The notes under the pieces are model-generated. The model made no database searches. It saw nothing but the letters and a program-made list of their open reading frames with translations, and was not told the DNA's origin. The position numbers were made by a program, and so were the translations under genes. This document shows positions 46,816 through 58,524 of a stretch of DNA of 64,000 nt, in pieces. How positions within the stretch are numbered: position 1 is the stretch's first letter; every line of letters begins with the position of its first letter. The stretch comes from Carideicomes alvinocaridis (GTDB lineage: Bacteria > Pseudomonadota > Alphaproteobacteria > Rhodobacterales > Rhodobacteraceae), in the NCBI GenBank assembly GCA_005473895.2, contig SRJI02000012.1:1-64000 (forward strand), written 5' to 3'.

Positions 46816-48492
46816 CTAGAACAGCCCCTCGATCTGCCCCGCGGCGTTCAGCCGGATGGATTCCGAGGCCGGGACCGAGGGCAGGCCCGGCATGGTCATG
46901 ATCTCGCCGCAGATCACCACGATGAACCCGGCCCCGGCCGAAAGCCGCACCTCGCGCACCGGCACCGAAAAGCCGGTGGGCGCGCCGCGCAGGGCGGGAT
47001 CGGTGGTGAAGGAATATTGCGTCTTGGCCATGCAGACCGGCAGGTTGCCATAACCGGCCTCTTCCCATTCCTTCAGCTGGCCGCGCAGCTTGGCATCCAC
47101 CAACACCTCGTCGGCGCGGTAGATCCGGCGCGCCACGGTCTCGATCTTCTCGAAGAGCGGCATGTCGTCGGGATAGAGCGGCGCGAATTGCGATTCGCCC
47201 CGATCGGCGATCTCGGCCACGCGGGTGGCCAGCGCCTCGGTGCCCTCCGATCCCTTCGCCCAGTGCTGGCAGAGGATCGCCTCGGAACCCTGCTCGGCCA
47301 CGTAGGCCTTCACCGCCTCGACCTCGGCCTCGGTATCGGTGACGAAGTGGTTGATCGCCACCACCACCGGCACGCCGAAGCTCTTGACGTTCTCGACATG
47401 CCGGCCGAGGTTCGCGCAGCCGGCCCTGACCGCCTCGACGTTCTCGGTGCCCAGGTCGGCCTTGGCGACGCCGCCATTCATCTTCATCGCCCGCACCGTG
47501 GCCACGACCACCACCGCCGCCGGCGACAGCCCGGCCTTGCGGCACTTGATGTTCATGAACTTCTCGGCCCCCAGGTCGGCGCCGAAGCCCGCCTCGGTCA
47601 CCACGTAATCCGCCAGTTTCAGCGCCGTCCGCGTAGCCATGACCGAGTTGCAGCCATGGGCGATGTTGGCGAAGGGGCCGCCATGGACGAAGGCGGGGTT
47701 GTTCTCGAGCGTCTGGACGAGGTTCGGCTGCATCGCGTCCTTCAGCAGCACGGTCATCGCGCCGTCGGCCTTGATGTCGCGGCAGGTGATCGGCGCCTTC
47801 TCGCGGGTATAGGCCACGATGATGTCGCCCAGCCGCCGCTCCAGGTCCGCGAGGTCGGAGGCGAGGCAGAGGATCGCCATGACCTCCGACGCCACCGTGA
47901 TGTCGAAGCCGGTCTGCCGGGGATAGCCGTTGGCCACCCCGCCCAGCGAGGTCACCACGTCGCGCAGCGCCCGGTCGTTCATGTCGAGCACCCGGCGCCA
48001 GACCACCCGGCGCTGGTCGATGCCAAGGCTGTTGCCCCAGTAGATGTGGTTGTCGATCATCGCCGACAGCAGGTTATGCGCGGTGGTGATCGCGTGGAAA
48101 TCGCCGGTGAAATGGAGGTTCATGTCCTCCATCGGCACGACCTGCGCGTAGCCGCCCCCGGCAGCGCCCCCCTTCATGCCGAAATTCGGCCCGAGCGAGG
48201 CTTCGCGGATGCAGATCGCCGCCTTCTTCCCGATGCGGTTCAGCCCGTCGCCCAGGCCCACCGTGGTGGTCGTCTTGCCCTCGCCCGCGGGCGTCGGGTT
48301 GATGGCGGTGACGAGGATCAGCTTGCCGTCCGAATTGCCCTGGATGGAGTTGATGAAGTCCTGGCCGACCTTGGCCTTGTCATGCCCGTAGGGCAGCAGG
48401 TGCTCGTTCGGGATGCCCAGCTTCGCGCCGATCTCCTGAATCGGCTTCTTGCTGGCCTCGCGGGCGATCTCGATGTCGGTCTTGTGGCTCAT
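46816..48492 (-). CDS. fhs: Formate-tetrahydrofolate ligase
   Basis: ATP-dependent ligase making 10-formyl-tetrahydrofolate from formate. It has 558 residues, full length. The ATP loop is [18 protein letters not shown] (near residues 67-84). Other family segments are [28 protein letters not shown] and [13 protein letters not shown]; the end reads [16 protein letters not shown]. The ATG at 48492 has GGAGGAG 8-14 nt upstream. The fhs-folD pair lets the cell enter formate into C1 metabolism or recover formate. It diverges from the microprotein gene. Confidence 0.97.
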   Translation of the reverse strand: MSHKTDIEIAREASKKPIQEIGAKLGIPNEHLLPYGHDKAKVGQDFINSIQGNSDGKLILVTAINPTPAGEGKTTTTVGLGDGLNRIGKKAAICIREASLGPNFGMKGGAAGGGYAQVVPMEDMNLHFTGDFHAITTAHNLLSAMIDNHIYWGNSLGIDQRRVVWRRVLDMNDRALRDVVTSLGGVANGYPRQTGFDITVASEVMAILCLASDLADLERRLGDIIVAYTREKAPITCRDIKADGAMTVLLKDAMQPNLVQTLENNPAFVHGGPFANIAHGCNSVMATRTALKLADYVVTEAGFGADLGAEKFMNIKCRKAGLSPAAVVVVATVRAMKMNGGVAKADLGTENVEAVRAGCANLGRHVENVKSFGVPVVVAINHFVTDTEAEVEAVKAYVAEQGSEAILCQHWAKGSEGTEALATRVAEIADRGESQFAPLYPDDMPLFEKIETVARRIYRADEVLVDAKLRGQLKEWEEAGYGNLPVCMAKTQYSFTTDPALRGAPTGFSVPVREVRLSAGAGFIVVICGEIMTMPGLPSVPASESIRLNAAGQIEGLF

Positions 48493-48745
48493 CCTTCGGG
48501 CTCCTCCTTGGGGCGCACCTGCGCAATCTGCCCCGTGTATACGGAGAGGCCAAGGCGGGCAGAGCGGCGAATCCGACATTTGACCCGCCCGATGCGGCGG
48601 GAGGGCGATGCGCGGTCGCCCATTGGAAACCCGCAGCCGCCTGTCGCGCGGCCGCGAGCCGGGGACGCCGGGTATAGATGCCGGCTGTGGAAACCTTTTG
48701 TCCCCAGGCGGCGTTATCCCGGTAACCAGTTGAAGGAGAGGACAT

Positions 48746-48820
48746 ATGTCCGGAGCGACTTTCATGATCCATGCGGGCTTTGCGCTCGGTCTCGCCAGCT
48801 TCGTGCTGATCTCTATCTGA
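48746..48820 (+). CDS. 24-residue membrane microprotein
   Basis: ATG at 48746, TGA at 48818-48820. The product starts [15 protein letters not shown] and ends SFVLISI; it is almost all hydrophobic, one short membrane helix. GAAGGAGAGG at 48732-48741 is the strongest ribosome site of the region, with 4-8 nt spacing. A 14-bp hairpin follows 9 bp after the stop. Promoter, ribosome site, tiny frame and terminator make a complete gene unit of about 250 bp between fhs and the MOSC gene. No known family is recognised. Confidence 0.62.
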   Translation: MSGATFMIHAGFALGLASFVLISI

Positions 48821-48829
48821 TCCAAGCCA

Positions 48830-48865
48830 CCGCGGGCGCGCCCTCCGATCCGGGCGCGCCCGCGG
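48830..48865 (+). terminator. GC-rich hairpin after the microprotein gene
   Basis: Perfect 14-bp stem CCGCGGGCGCGCCC (48830-48843) and its complement (48852-48865), 8-nt loop. The T-tract is weak (TTACCTT). Probably ends the microprotein transcript. Confidence 0.65.
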
Positions 48866-48917
48866 CGGTTACCTTCCCCCGACATTTTCAAGATTGCCTG
48901 CGGCCCCCGGCGAGGGG

Positions 48918-49529
48918 TCAGCCTTCTGCCGCCTCCGTGGCCGGCACCTCCATACCACGCCAGCCCCGCTGGCCGGGCAGGAAGAGGCGCAGCCGGTCAC
49001 CCAGGGCGATCCGTCCCTCCCGTTCAACCCAGGCCGTGACGCCGCGACGCCCCTCCGCCGCACGCTTGAAGCTGCGGCCATGGCCGGGCTGCTCGCGCTC
49101 GATCACGCGGGCCGGCAGGTTGCAGGGCAGGTTCTGCATGTCGACGGTTAGCGTCGCGCCGCTCGGGGCCTGCAGCCGCGCGGACGGGGGGAGATGGCTG
49201 AAATCCGCGATCCCCTCCAGCACCAGCGAGGCGCCGAGCCAGGCGGGCGGCAGCGCCTCCAGTTCCATGGCAGCGGCGATTTCCGCCATGTCCTCGGCCG
49301 AGAGGATGGAGAGCTGGCGCACGTTCCGGATCACCGTCCCGCGCGGGTAGAGGTCGATGACCCGGCTGCAGGACAAGCGCGTCTCGCCACCATGGCATTC
49401 CCCGGCGATCCCGCCGAAGGTCAGCTCGGCCGCGTTTAGCCCCTCGGCGCGCAGGTCCGCGGCGCTGTCGGCCACCCGGCCGATCCAGGTGATGCGGGCG
49501 GTGATGTCGGTCGGGACAAGGGCGGGCAT
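48918..49529 (-). CDS. MOSC-domain protein
   Basis: A protein of 203 residues with one MOSC domain, the C-terminal fold of molybdenum-cofactor sulfurases. [40 protein letters not shown] (about 42-82, given as a span) carries the conserved Cys and Arg. Such stand-alone MOSC proteins are linked to sulfur transfer to Moco or to N-hydroxylated base reduction, but the partner is not in the window. The ATG at 49529 follows GGAGAG. Confidence 0.85.
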   Translation of the reverse strand: MPALVPTDITARITWIGRVADSAADLRAEGLNAAELTFGGIAGECHGGETRLSCSRVIDLYPRGTVIRNVRQLSILSAEDMAEIAAAMELEALPPAWLGASLVLEGIADFSHLPPSARLQAPSGATLTVDMQNLPCNLPARVIEREQPGHGRSFKRAAEGRRGVTAWVEREGRIALGDRLRLFLPGQRGWRGMEVPATEAAEG

Positions 49530-49559
49530 GGCGGCTCTCCGGCGGCAGGGTGCGGAGAG

Positions 49560-49607
49560 AAAAATCTTGAACCAAGATTTTTGCAAGACTTTTGGTTCAA
49601 AAGTCTT
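49560..49607. repeat. Tandem AT-rich hairpins
   Basis: Two perfect 10-bp stems with 3-nt loops placed 2 nt apart: AAAAATCTTG-AAC-CAAGATTTTT (49560-49582) and AAGACTTTTG-GTT-CAAAAGTCTT (49585-49607). Loops read AAC and GTT, complements of each other. The element is far more AT-rich than its surroundings. It lies between the MOSC gene and the methyltransferase gene and covers the last codons of the latter. It may act as a two-way terminator. Confidence 0.85.
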
Positions 49608-50393
49608 TGGCCCCGCCCCGACGCAGCGAGAAGAAGACGCGGCGGAAGGGAAACAACACCGAGCCGTCGGCACGGCGAGGATAATGCCGCTCGATCTCCG
49701 CCTCGTAGGCACGCACCAGGCGCTGCGTCTCCGCGGCGTCTAGGGCGGCCAGGACAGGCCGGGCGAAGGTGGCTTCGGTGAAGCGGCGCACCGGATGATC
49801 CTCCTCTACCGCGGGCAGGTCCTGCCAATAGGTCGTCTCCCACAGGCTGACCTCGCCCAGCGGCGCGAGGATCGCGTGATAGGCCTCCGGCGCGAGGATG
49901 CCCGGCCCGTCGCCTGCGACCCGGCCGGGGAACATTTGCTCTGCCAGTTCGCGCCAGAGCCGGTGCGACGGCGCCGCGTTCTGCCCCGGCACCTGCACCG
50001 CCAGCACCCCGCCCGGGGCGAGCTGGGCCACCAGGCGCGGCAGGAGCGCCTCGTGCCCCTCCAGCCAGTGCAGCGCGGCGTTGGAGAAGAGGAGCGCCAC
50101 CGGCCCCTCCGCCTGCCATTCGGCGATGTCGGCCCGTTGCAGCGCGTCGTGGCAGCCGCCTGCCCGCGCCTCCTCCAGCATGGCCGGGGAGCTGTCCACG
50201 CCCACCAGCCGCCGCCCCGGCGTCACGAGCGCCGGACCCGCCGCCCCGCTGCCGCAGCCGAGGTCGACGATGTCACCCGCCGGCAGCGCCCCGATCGGCC
50301 CCACCGCCGCCAGCAGGTCCATGGCGGGGCGCAAACGAAGACCCCGGAACCTGTGATAGGTCCCGGGGTCCCAATCGGCCGTTGCGGCCTGTG

Positions 50394-50397
<4 letters not shown>
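49597..50397 (-). CDS. SAM-dependent methyltransferase (trans-aconitate methyltransferase-like)
   Basis: Class I methyltransferase of 266 residues. Motif [16 protein letters not shown] is near residues 41-55, the acidic end of strand 2 is [13 protein letters not shown], and motif post-II is [38 protein letters not shown] (given as a span). This pattern fits the Tam group. The ATG at 50397 overlaps the ftsH TGA (ATGA). The last residues (GGAKDF, then TGA) are written by the AT-rich hairpin element. True substrate unproved. Confidence 0.85.
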
Positions 50398-52307
<1,910 letters not shown>

Positions 52308-52389
52308 AGCGGACCTCCCAAACGTGGAACACGGGCGAAGTGCCTAACACGATCGCCTGCAGAGTAACATAGAGATTAGCCCGTCACAT

Positions 52390-53658
52390 TCAATGAGCGC
52401 GACACCAGGCGGCGAAGGTGTCGCGGGGGGTGTCGGCCCGCCAGCCGCCCCCGTCCAGGTGCGGCACGGCAAGCAGCGTCCCGTCGTGCCAGAGCGCCGG
52501 AAGCCCCAGCGCCACCTGCCGGGGTAGAGCCGCCGCGCGCCAGTCCGGGCGGGCCCGCAGCCCGTCGGCCCCGAGCGCGCCGATCTCCGCCGCGCCGGCC
52601 AGCTCTCCCCACGGCCCGTGGAGGCGCCAGCGCCCGTCCCAAACCGCCTCCGGGCCTGCAGGGCAAGTCGGCGGCAGGGCGGCGGGTTCCCGCGCAAGCC
52701 ACAGCCTCTCACCGCCGAGGGCGATGATGCCGCCCAGCATCCGCGTCTCGCCCGCGAGGATCCCGTCGATGAATTGCCGCAGCGAGTCGCGGCGCGGCGG
52801 ATAGGGCGCCCCGCCGATCCACCCGATCGCCGCCTGCAGCAGGCGCCGGCGCAGTTCAGGCTGCATATCGGCGAGCACAGCGCGAGGCAGGACCAGCGCG
52901 CCGGCCGCCTCATGCAGCTGCGCTTCGGCGGTCTGCGCGACCACCTGCCGCAGCAGCTCGTTTTCGGCGCGCAGATTCGCCGCCACCGCCGCCAGGCGCT
53001 CCGCGCCGAGGCCCAGCGGGCCGAGCGCCTCCAGCGCGCGGCGGGCCCGCACCCGGTCGAAGCGCGGGTCGTCGTTCATCGGGTCCTCGGCCCAGGCGAT
53101 GTCCCGCGCCCGCAGGTGATCGCGCAGCTCCGCCCGCCCGACCTCCAGCAGCGGGCGGAGGAACGGCGGGCAGCCCCCCTCGACGCGAAAGGCCTGGCGC
53201 ATGCCGCGCAGCCCGTCGCCCCCGGCCTCGCGCGCCAGGCGCATGAGGATCGTTTCCGCCTGGTCGTCGCGTGTGTGGCCCAGCAGGATGCCCGCCATGC
53301 CGGTGTCGCGGCCCCATCGCGCCATCGCCGCGTAGCGCGCGCGCCGCGCCTCGGCCTCCAGGTTGCCGCGGCCGTCCCAGCCCTGCCAGGCCAGCACGTC
53401 GTGCCGGATGCCGAGGCGGGCGCAGTAGCGCGCCACCGCCTGCGCTTCGCCGGCGGAGTCCTCGCGCAACCGGTGATCCACGGTGACGGCGGCGATCTCC
53501 GTCCCCCGCTCCGCGGCCCAGCCCTGCGCGAGGTCCAGGAGCGCCATGCTGTCGCCGCCGCCGGACACGGCAACGCCCAGCCGCAGGGGCCGGGCGTCGG
53601 AGAAGTGAGCCTCGAGAAAGCGGGCAAGCGCCGCGCCGGGCCTGTCCGTCACGGACAT
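52390..53658 (-). CDS. tilS: tRNA(Ile)-lysidine synthase
   Basis: Adds lysine to C34 of tRNA-Ile(CAU), changing codon and amino-acid specificity. Essential in nearly all bacteria. It has 422 residues. The PP-loop AVSGGGDSMALL is near residue 30, and LLGHTRDDQAETILMRL is the second conserved block. The C-terminal region ends in a small substrate-binding domain. Its start overlaps the end of cpoB by 10 bp. The pal-cpoB-tilS-ftsH order is widely conserved in alphaproteobacteria. Confidence 0.94.
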   Translation of the reverse strand: MSVTDRPGAALARFLEAHFSDARPLRLGVAVSGGGDSMALLDLAQGWAAERGTEIAAVTVDHRLREDSAGEAQAVARYCARLGIRHDVLAWQGWDGRGNLEAEARRARYAAMARWGRDTGMAGILLGHTRDDQAETILMRLAREAGGDGLRGMRQAFRVEGGCPPFLRPLLEVGRAELRDHLRARDIAWAEDPMNDDPRFDRVRARRALEALGPLGLGAERLAAVAANLRAENELLRQVVAQTAEAQLHEAAGALVLPRAVLADMQPELRRRLLQAAIGWIGGAPYPPRRDSLRQFIDGILAGETRMLGGIIALGGERLWLAREPAALPPTCPAGPEAVWDGRWRLHGPWGELAGAAEIGALGADGLRARPDWRAAALPRQVALGLPALWHDGTLLAVPHLDGGGWRADTPRDTFAAWCRAH

Positions 53659-54581
53659 CCCATGCCGGACATGGCCTGCCGCGCGGCGCTGACCTGCGGC
53701 GCCGCCGGAAAGCGGTTCTCCATCTGCGCCAGCGTCTGGCAGGCGGCCTCCCGCTGGCCGATCCCGTCGAGCGCGCGGCCGAGCTTGAGCAGCGCCTCGG
53801 GCGCCACGTCAGCATCCGGGTGGCCGGAGAAGGAATCGAGATAGGCCCGGGCCGCGCCCTTGCCGTCGCCCGCCTGGTCCAGCGCATCGCCCCGGCGCAA
53901 CTGCGCCTCGGCCTCTAGCGGGCTGCCCGGGTAGGTCTGGACATAGGTCGCAAAGAGATCCGCGGCGCCGCGAAAGTCACCATTGGCGAGCGCCTCCTCG
54001 GCCCGCCGGAAATCCGCCTCCTCGCCCACGGCCATCTCGACCCCGCCGGTCTCCGGCGCGGCCGGGGTGGTGGTGGCCCCTTCCGTGACACCGCCCTGCT
54101 GGGCCGGCGGCAGTTCGATCGGGTTCTCGACCGCGGCGCTGCCGTCGCCGCCTTGGGTTGCAGAGCCGGTGCCGGCCCCCGCCCCGCTGGCGGCAGGGCC
54201 CTGGCCCAGCGTCGTGGTCTCGTCGAGCTTGGAGACGTCGCCGCCCTCCAGCTCCACCAGCCGGAATTCCAGGTCGCCGATCCGCGCCGTGCCGTCCTCG
54301 ACCACGCGGTCGAGGCGGTGCCCGATCTGCTCTGTCTGCGCGGTCAGGCGCTGCAGTTCCGACTCGATGGCGTTGACCCGGTCCAGCATGCTGCCGCTGC
54401 CGGCGGTGGCCTGCGCCCCGCCGGTGGTGGACAATTCGCGCTTGAGCTTCTGGATCTCGACATAGAGCACGGACAGGTCCTGGCGCACATCGGCCAGGGT
54501 CTGGTCACGGTCCTGCGCGAGCGCGCCCCCCGCCCCGGGGAGCAGCGCCAGAAGGACGAGGAAGAGCCGGAAATACCGCAT
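53649..54581 (-). CDS. cpoB: Cell division coordinator CpoB (YbgF)
   Basis: Periplasmic TPR protein that links Tol-Pal constriction to septal peptidoglycan synthesis. It has 310 residues. Signal peptide ends GGALA-QDR (about 22), a coiled-coil follows (about 25-110), then a Gly/Thr-rich linker, and three TPRs near 190-300 (FRRAEEALANGDFRGAADLF, AEAQLRRGDALDQAGDGKGAARAY). It is 10 bp after pal. Confidence 0.92.
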   Translation of the reverse strand: MRYFRLFLVLLALLPGAGGALAQDRDQTLADVRQDLSVLYVEIQKLKRELSTTGGAQATAGSGSMLDRVNAIESELQRLTAQTEQIGHRLDRVVEDGTARIGDLEFRLVELEGGDVSKLDETTTLGQGPAASGAGAGTGSATQGGDGSAAVENPIELPPAQQGGVTEGATTTPAAPETGGVEMAVGEEADFRRAEEALANGDFRGAADLFATYVQTYPGSPLEAEAQLRRGDALDQAGDGKGAARAYLDSFSGHPDADVAPEALLKLGRALDGIGQREAACQTLAQMENRFPAAPQVSAARQAMSGMGCP

Positions 54582-54591
54582 GCCGACCCCG

Positions 54592-55128
54592 TCAGCTCGT
54601 CAGGCCGCCGGCCGCGATCACGGTGACCGCGCGGCGGTTCTTGGCGTAGCAGGCTTCCTCGGAGCAGATCTCGATCGGCCGCTCCTTGCCGTAGCTCACG
54701 GTGCGCAGCCGGTTCGGCGCCACGCCCTGCGCCACGAGGAATTCCCGCACCGCGTTGGCCCGGCGCGCGCCGAGCGCGAGGTTGTATTCCCGCGTGCCCT
54801 GCTCGTCCGCGTGGCCTTCGATCACGGCGGTGTAATCGGCGTTGGTCATCAGCCACTCCGCCTGGCCGCGCAGGGTGGTCTGCGCCTCGGGCGTCAGCGA
54901 GGACTGGTCGACGGAGAACAGGACCCGGTCGCCGATCGCCTGCTGGAAATAGACCGGGCTGGTCGGGTCGGAGACGGTGCCGGCCGCGCCCGCACCCATG
55001 CCGGCGCCGGCACCCGCGCCCCCGTTCATGCCACCGGCCCCGCCGGCAAAGCGGTCCGGGTTGGTGCAGGCCGCAAGGGCCATCAGGCCGGTCAGGAGTA
55101 CCGCGCGCGAAAGAAGTCTCATCGTCAT
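54592..55128 (-). CDS. pal: Peptidoglycan-associated lipoprotein Pal
   Basis: Outer-membrane lipoprotein of the Tol-Pal system. It has 178 residues, or 176 from the next ATG. The signal ends in the lipobox LAAC, then a Gly/Ala/Met linker with repeated GAGAGAGMGAGAAG text. The OmpA-like domain (about 75-170) has VYFQQAIGDRVLFSVDQSS, IEGHADEQGTREYNLALGARRANAV and the Asp/Arg pair that binds peptidoglycan. Two start codons 6 nt apart are possible; the first has GAGCGGGG before it. Confidence 0.94.
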   Translation of the reverse strand: MTMRLLSRAVLLTGLMALAACTNPDRFAGGAGGMNGGAGAGAGMGAGAAGTVSDPTSPVYFQQAIGDRVLFSVDQSSLTPEAQTTLRGQAEWLMTNADYTAVIEGHADEQGTREYNLALGARRANAVREFLVAQGVAPNRLRTVSYGKERPIEICSEEACYAKNRRAVTVIAAGGLTS

Positions 55129-55287
55129 GCCCCGCTCGAAAAGGTTATGTTGCGTTTTGTTAGCACAGCCCGGCGGCCTGGGAAATGCCGCCGCTTGCAC
55201 TCACCGTTTTGTGCGCCCTTGCCCGCCGCCAGGCCGGCCGCACGGGAAGGAAGTGGGGCTCTGCCCCCGTCGCTTCGCTCCTCCCCC

Positions 55288-55309
55288 GGGATATTTATGG
55301 TCAGAAGAA
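55288..55309 (+). repeat. Dispersed intergenic repeat, copy 2
   Basis: GGGATATTTATGGTCAGAAG then AA. Reverse complement of the core of copies 1 and 3. It faces copy 3. Confidence 0.85.
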
Positions 55310-55321
55310 ACACGCGCCCTG

Positions 55322-55355
55322 GCTTCTTCTGACCATAAATATCCCCGCCGGAGGC
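55322..55355 (-). repeat. Dispersed intergenic repeat, copy 3
   Basis: Identical over 34 bp to copy 1 (46705-46738), including the CCCCGCCGGAGGC tail. With copy 2 it makes a long inverted repeat. Confidence 0.85.
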
Positions 55356-55444
55356 TCCCGCACGGGCCGCGGGGCGCCGCGCCGGGACGGGGGCGCGCCG
55401 TCTCACCGGCGCCTCCCCCGCGATGCCGGAGGCAGCGCAAATCC

Positions 55445-56770
55445 TCATTGCTGCAGCGGGCCCCAGGAGGGATCGCTGGCGCCGGCCGGGGTGCGCACGG
55501 GCTTCAGGTTCCGCCCCGACACGTCCACCGAATAGAGGCTCGCCTGGCCGGAGGCGCCCTGGGTCTCTCGGGTGAACATGATCACCCGGCCATTGGGCGC
55601 CCAGGTCGGTCCCTCGTCGAGGAAGGAGGCGGTCAGAAGCCGCTCCTCGGAGCCGTCGGTGCGCATCACGCCGATATGGAAGCGGCCCTTGGATTGCTTG
55701 GTGAAGGCGATGAGATCGCCGCGCGGCGACCAGACCGGCGTGCCGTAGCGGCCCTGGCCGAAGCTGATGCGCTCCGCCTGACCGCCGCCCGCGGGCATCA
55801 CGTAGAGCTGCTGGGTGCCCGAGCGGTCGCTTTCGAAGACGATCTTCGAGCCGTCGGGCGAAAAGCTCGGCCCGGTCTCGATCGAGGGGGCCTCGGTCAG
55901 TCGCCGGGTCGAACCCGAGGCCACGTCCATGGCGTAGATGTCGGTATTTCCGCCCTGCTCCACCGAGAAGACCACGGTGCCGCCGTCGGGCGAGAAGCGC
56001 GGTGCGAAGGTCATGTTGCCCGGCGTCTCCGGCAGGGCGCGGCGCTGCACGGAGCCCACGTCGAGCATGTAAATCCGGGGGAACCCCGTCTCGTAGCTGG
56101 TATAGAGCACCCGGTCGCCATTGGGCGAGAAACGTGGCGCCAGCACGATGGAGCTGCTGTCGGTCAGGTACTGGATGTTGGCGCCGTCGTAATCCATGAT
56201 CGCCAGCCGCTTGCGCCGGTCATCCTTGGGCCCCTGCTCGGACACGAAGACCACGCGGCTGTCGAAATAGCCGCCCTCGCCGGTGATCCGGGAATAGACC
56301 GCGTCGGCCACCTTGTGCGCCATGCGCCGCCAGCCATCCGTGGTGCCCTGGAACTGCAGGCCCGAGCCCATCTCCTGCCCGGAGAACACGTCGTAGAGCC
56401 GGAACTTCACCGTCAGGCTCTGGCCCGAGACGCTGACCGCGCCGGTGATCAGGGCCTGGGCATTGATCGCCTTCCAGTCCGAGAACTGCACCGGCGAGCC
56501 GAAGCTGGTGATGGAGGAGATATAGGCCGAGGCGGGCACCTCGCGGAAGAGCCCGGTGCCCGTCAGGTCCTCGGCCACGACGCGCGACAGCTGCGCGCCC
56601 CAGTCGCCGCCGCCGCCTTCGGAGACGAAATCCGGCACGGCGAAGGGCAAGGGCTCGATCACGCCCTCGGTGATCTCGATCCGCAGGGGTCCGTCCTGGG
56701 CCAGCGCGGGCTGCGCGGCCAGACCCGGAAGGGCCAGTGCCAGAAGGAGAGCAAGGAGACGTGTCATCAT
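55445..56770 (-). CDS. tolB: Tol-Pal system beta-propeller protein TolB
   Basis: Periplasmic protein that couples Pal to the TolA energy system. It has 441 residues, a signal peptide (about 1-24, ending ALA-QDG), an N-terminal anticodon-like domain, and a six-bladed propeller. Its blades repeat the pattern FSPDG..VVF or [10 protein letters not shown] ([80 protein letters not shown]). Its start overlaps the tolA stop (ATGA). Confidence 0.96.
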   Translation of the reverse strand: MMTRLLALLLALALPGLAAQPALAQDGPLRIEITEGVIEPLPFAVPDFVSEGGGGDWGAQLSRVVAEDLTGTGLFREVPASAYISSITSFGSPVQFSDWKAINAQALITGAVSVSGQSLTVKFRLYDVFSGQEMGSGLQFQGTTDGWRRMAHKVADAVYSRITGEGGYFDSRVVFVSEQGPKDDRRKRLAIMDYDGANIQYLTDSSSIVLAPRFSPNGDRVLYTSYETGFPRIYMLDVGSVQRRALPETPGNMTFAPRFSPDGGTVVFSVEQGGNTDIYAMDVASGSTRRLTEAPSIETGPSFSPDGSKIVFESDRSGTQQLYVMPAGGGQAERISFGQGRYGTPVWSPRGDLIAFTKQSKGRFHIGVMRTDGSEERLLTASFLDEGPTWAPNGRVIMFTRETQGASGQASLYSVDVSGRNLKPVRTPAGASDPSWGPLQQ

Positions 56771-58017
56771 CTGAGCCTCATATTCTCGGGATTGAAGGTC
56801 ATTTCAATCTCGCGCCAGGCGGCGAATTTCTCGCGCGGGAAGACGCTTTCGGGAAGGGTGAACCCGCGCCGCCCGCACGACAGGATGGCGGTGCGCGCGG
56901 ACCGATAGGCGGCATCCGCCGCGGCCGCATCCCCGCCGCTGGAAGACACCAGGTTGGGGGTCGCCGCGATCTTGCCGTCCTGCGTCAGTTCGAACGCAAC
57001 CGTCACGGTGACATTAGCGGAGCGCGCGCCGACATCCACCGTCCAGCATTCGCGAATGGCCTTTCGCAGCACTTCTGCCATGGAATTCCGCTCACCTTCG
57101 CTCAGCCGGGCGGGCGCGGGGGCCGCAGCCTCCTCGGCGTCCGTGCCGCCGCCATCGGCCTCGCCCAGCGCGGCGGCCACGGCGGAATCGAGCGAGGGGC
57201 CGCCGGTCTCGGCCGGCTCTTCCGGTTCCTCGGCGGGGGCAGGCTCAGGCTCGGACTCCGGTTCCGGCTCGGGATCCTCGGCCTCGGCGGTCTGGGTCGG
57301 CGCCGGCTCCTCGGGCTCTTCGGGTTCCTCGGCGGGCTGCGCGGTCTGGACCGGGCGCGCCGGGCGGGTGCGGGGCCGCGGCGAGGTCTCGGGCGAGCCG
57401 GAGGGCTCCTCCGCCTCGGTCACGATCTCGGTCGTGGCTTCCTCGGGGGCGGCGGGCTCGGGTTCCTGCTCGACGACCTCCGGCTCTTCCTGCGGCTCGG
57501 GCGTGGTGTCCTGCACCACCTCGGGCGCGGTCTCCGTCGCGGGTTCCTGCGGCGCGGTGGGCTCGGGCGCGACGCGCGGAGCCTCGCGCGGCTGGGGCGT
57601 CTCGCTGCGCTCGGGCATCTGCACGGCCAGGTCCTGCGCCGGCTGGTCGATCTCGGGCGGCGTGTCCTCCACCTCCGCCTCGGCGGGGGGTTCGGGGACC
57701 TGCGGCGCGGGCTCGGGCTCGGCCGTGTCCTGCGGCTGCGGCTCGCGCGGGGGATCGGGGCGTGCGGGCGGCGCCTGCTCGGCCGATTTCGGGGGCGCGG
57801 CGCTCTCGGTCTCGGCGGGCGGCTCGGGGCTCTGGACCTCGGTGGCGCTTTGCGGCGATTGCTGGGCATTCTCCAGCGCGGCGAATTGCTCGCCCGAGAT
57901 CACCGACACCTCGGAGACCTGCATGGGCAGCTCATCGGGCGCGAACATGCCCCCGAAGAACGCCCAGAGGAGGATGCCCGCATGGCCCGCCCCGGAGATA
58001 TAATGCCCGACATTCAT
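56767..58017 (-). CDS. tolA: TolA energy-transducing protein
   Basis: Links the TolQR motor to TolB/Pal. It has 416 residues. The N-terminal membrane helix (about 7-22, [18 protein letters not shown]) has the Ser-His face used to contact TolQR. The long middle region (about 45-290) is nearly all Pro, Glu, Ala and Thr, unlike the Lys/Ala helix of E. coli TolA. The C-terminal domain (about 300-416; [20 protein letters not shown]-type) has the TolA/TonB fold. Overlaps tolB by 4 nt. Confidence 0.92.
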   Translation of the reverse strand: MNVGHYISGAGHAGILLWAFFGGMFAPDELPMQVSEVSVISGEQFAALENAQQSPQSATEVQSPEPPAETESAAPPKSAEQAPPARPDPPREPQPQDTAEPEPAPQVPEPPAEAEVEDTPPEIDQPAQDLAVQMPERSETPQPREAPRVAPEPTAPQEPATETAPEVVQDTTPEPQEEPEVVEQEPEPAAPEEATTEIVTEAEEPSGSPETSPRPRTRPARPVQTAQPAEEPEEPEEPAPTQTAEAEDPEPEPESEPEPAPAEEPEEPAETGGPSLDSAVAAALGEADGGGTDAEEAAAPAPARLSEGERNSMAEVLRKAIRECWTVDVGARSANVTVTVAFELTQDGKIAATPNLVSSSGGDAAAADAAYRSARTAILSCGRRGFTLPESVFPREKFAAWREIEMTFNPENMRLR

Positions 58018-58025
58018 GGATCGGC

Positions 58026-58523
58026 TCAGCCGCCCTGCCCGTCATTGCCATCGAGCCCCGGCCCGCCGATGTCGGTGACCAGCCCGATATTGGAAAAGCC
58101 GCCGGCATTCAGCGCGCCCATGACCTGGGCCACCTGTTCGTAGCTGACCTTGCCGTCGGCGCGCAGGTAGACCCGGTCGGAGCTGCGTTCCTCAGCGATG
58201 CCGCGCAGCCTGGCCACCAACTGGTCGCGCGGGGTCTCGGTCTTCTGGATCAGCACCGCGCCCTCGGCGGTGATGGTGACGGTGAGCGGCTCTTCCGGCT
58301 CGGCCGGCAGCGCGGTGGCGGCCGTCTTGGGCAGCTCGACCGGCACCCCCACGGTCATCAGCGGCGCGGCGACCATGAAGATGATCAGCAGCACCAGCAT
58401 CACGTCGACGAAGGGGGTCACGTTGATCTCGGCCATCGGGCGCGCGCGGTTGCGACGCCGCCGGCGCCCCCCGCCCGAGCCGCCGCCTCCGCCTCCGCCG
58501 TTCTGGATCACGCCCGCGCCCAT
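58026..58523 (-). CDS. tolR: TolR proton-channel protein
   Basis: ExbD/TolR family protein of 165 residues. A Gly-rich then Arg-rich start (GGGGGGGSGGGRRRRRNR) is unusual. MAEINVTPFVDVMLVLLIIFM (about 30-50, 20 shown in part) is the family helix with the proton-carrying Asp. The periplasmic domain ends VGALNAGGFSNIGLVTD. It starts one nt after the tolQ stop. Confidence 0.94.
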   Translation of the reverse strand: MGAGVIQNGGGGGGGSGGGRRRRRNRARPMAEINVTPFVDVMLVLLIIFMVAAPLMTVGVPVELPKTAATALPAEPEEPLTVTITAEGAVLIQKTETPRDQLVARLRGIAEERSSDRVYLRADGKVSYEQVAQVMGALNAGGFSNIGLVTDIGGPGLDGNDGQGG

Positions 58524-58524
58524 G

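Larger units (their letters stand above)
55129..55444. other. Pal-TolB intergenic region with two inverted repeat copies
   Basis: 316 bp with no gene. It holds GGGGCTC-type hairpin text at 55255-55270, the opposite-strand repeat copy at 55288-55309, and a second copy at 55322-55355. The two can pair across a 12-nt loop. The bases just before pal (near 55140-55165) are AT-richer and may hold a pal promoter. Confidence 0.6.

Noticed and set aside
46636-49350. Plus-strand open frame of 904 codons across folD-fhs
   Set aside because: It crosses two real genes and a repeat on the opposite strand and looks like a His/Arg-rich shadow.
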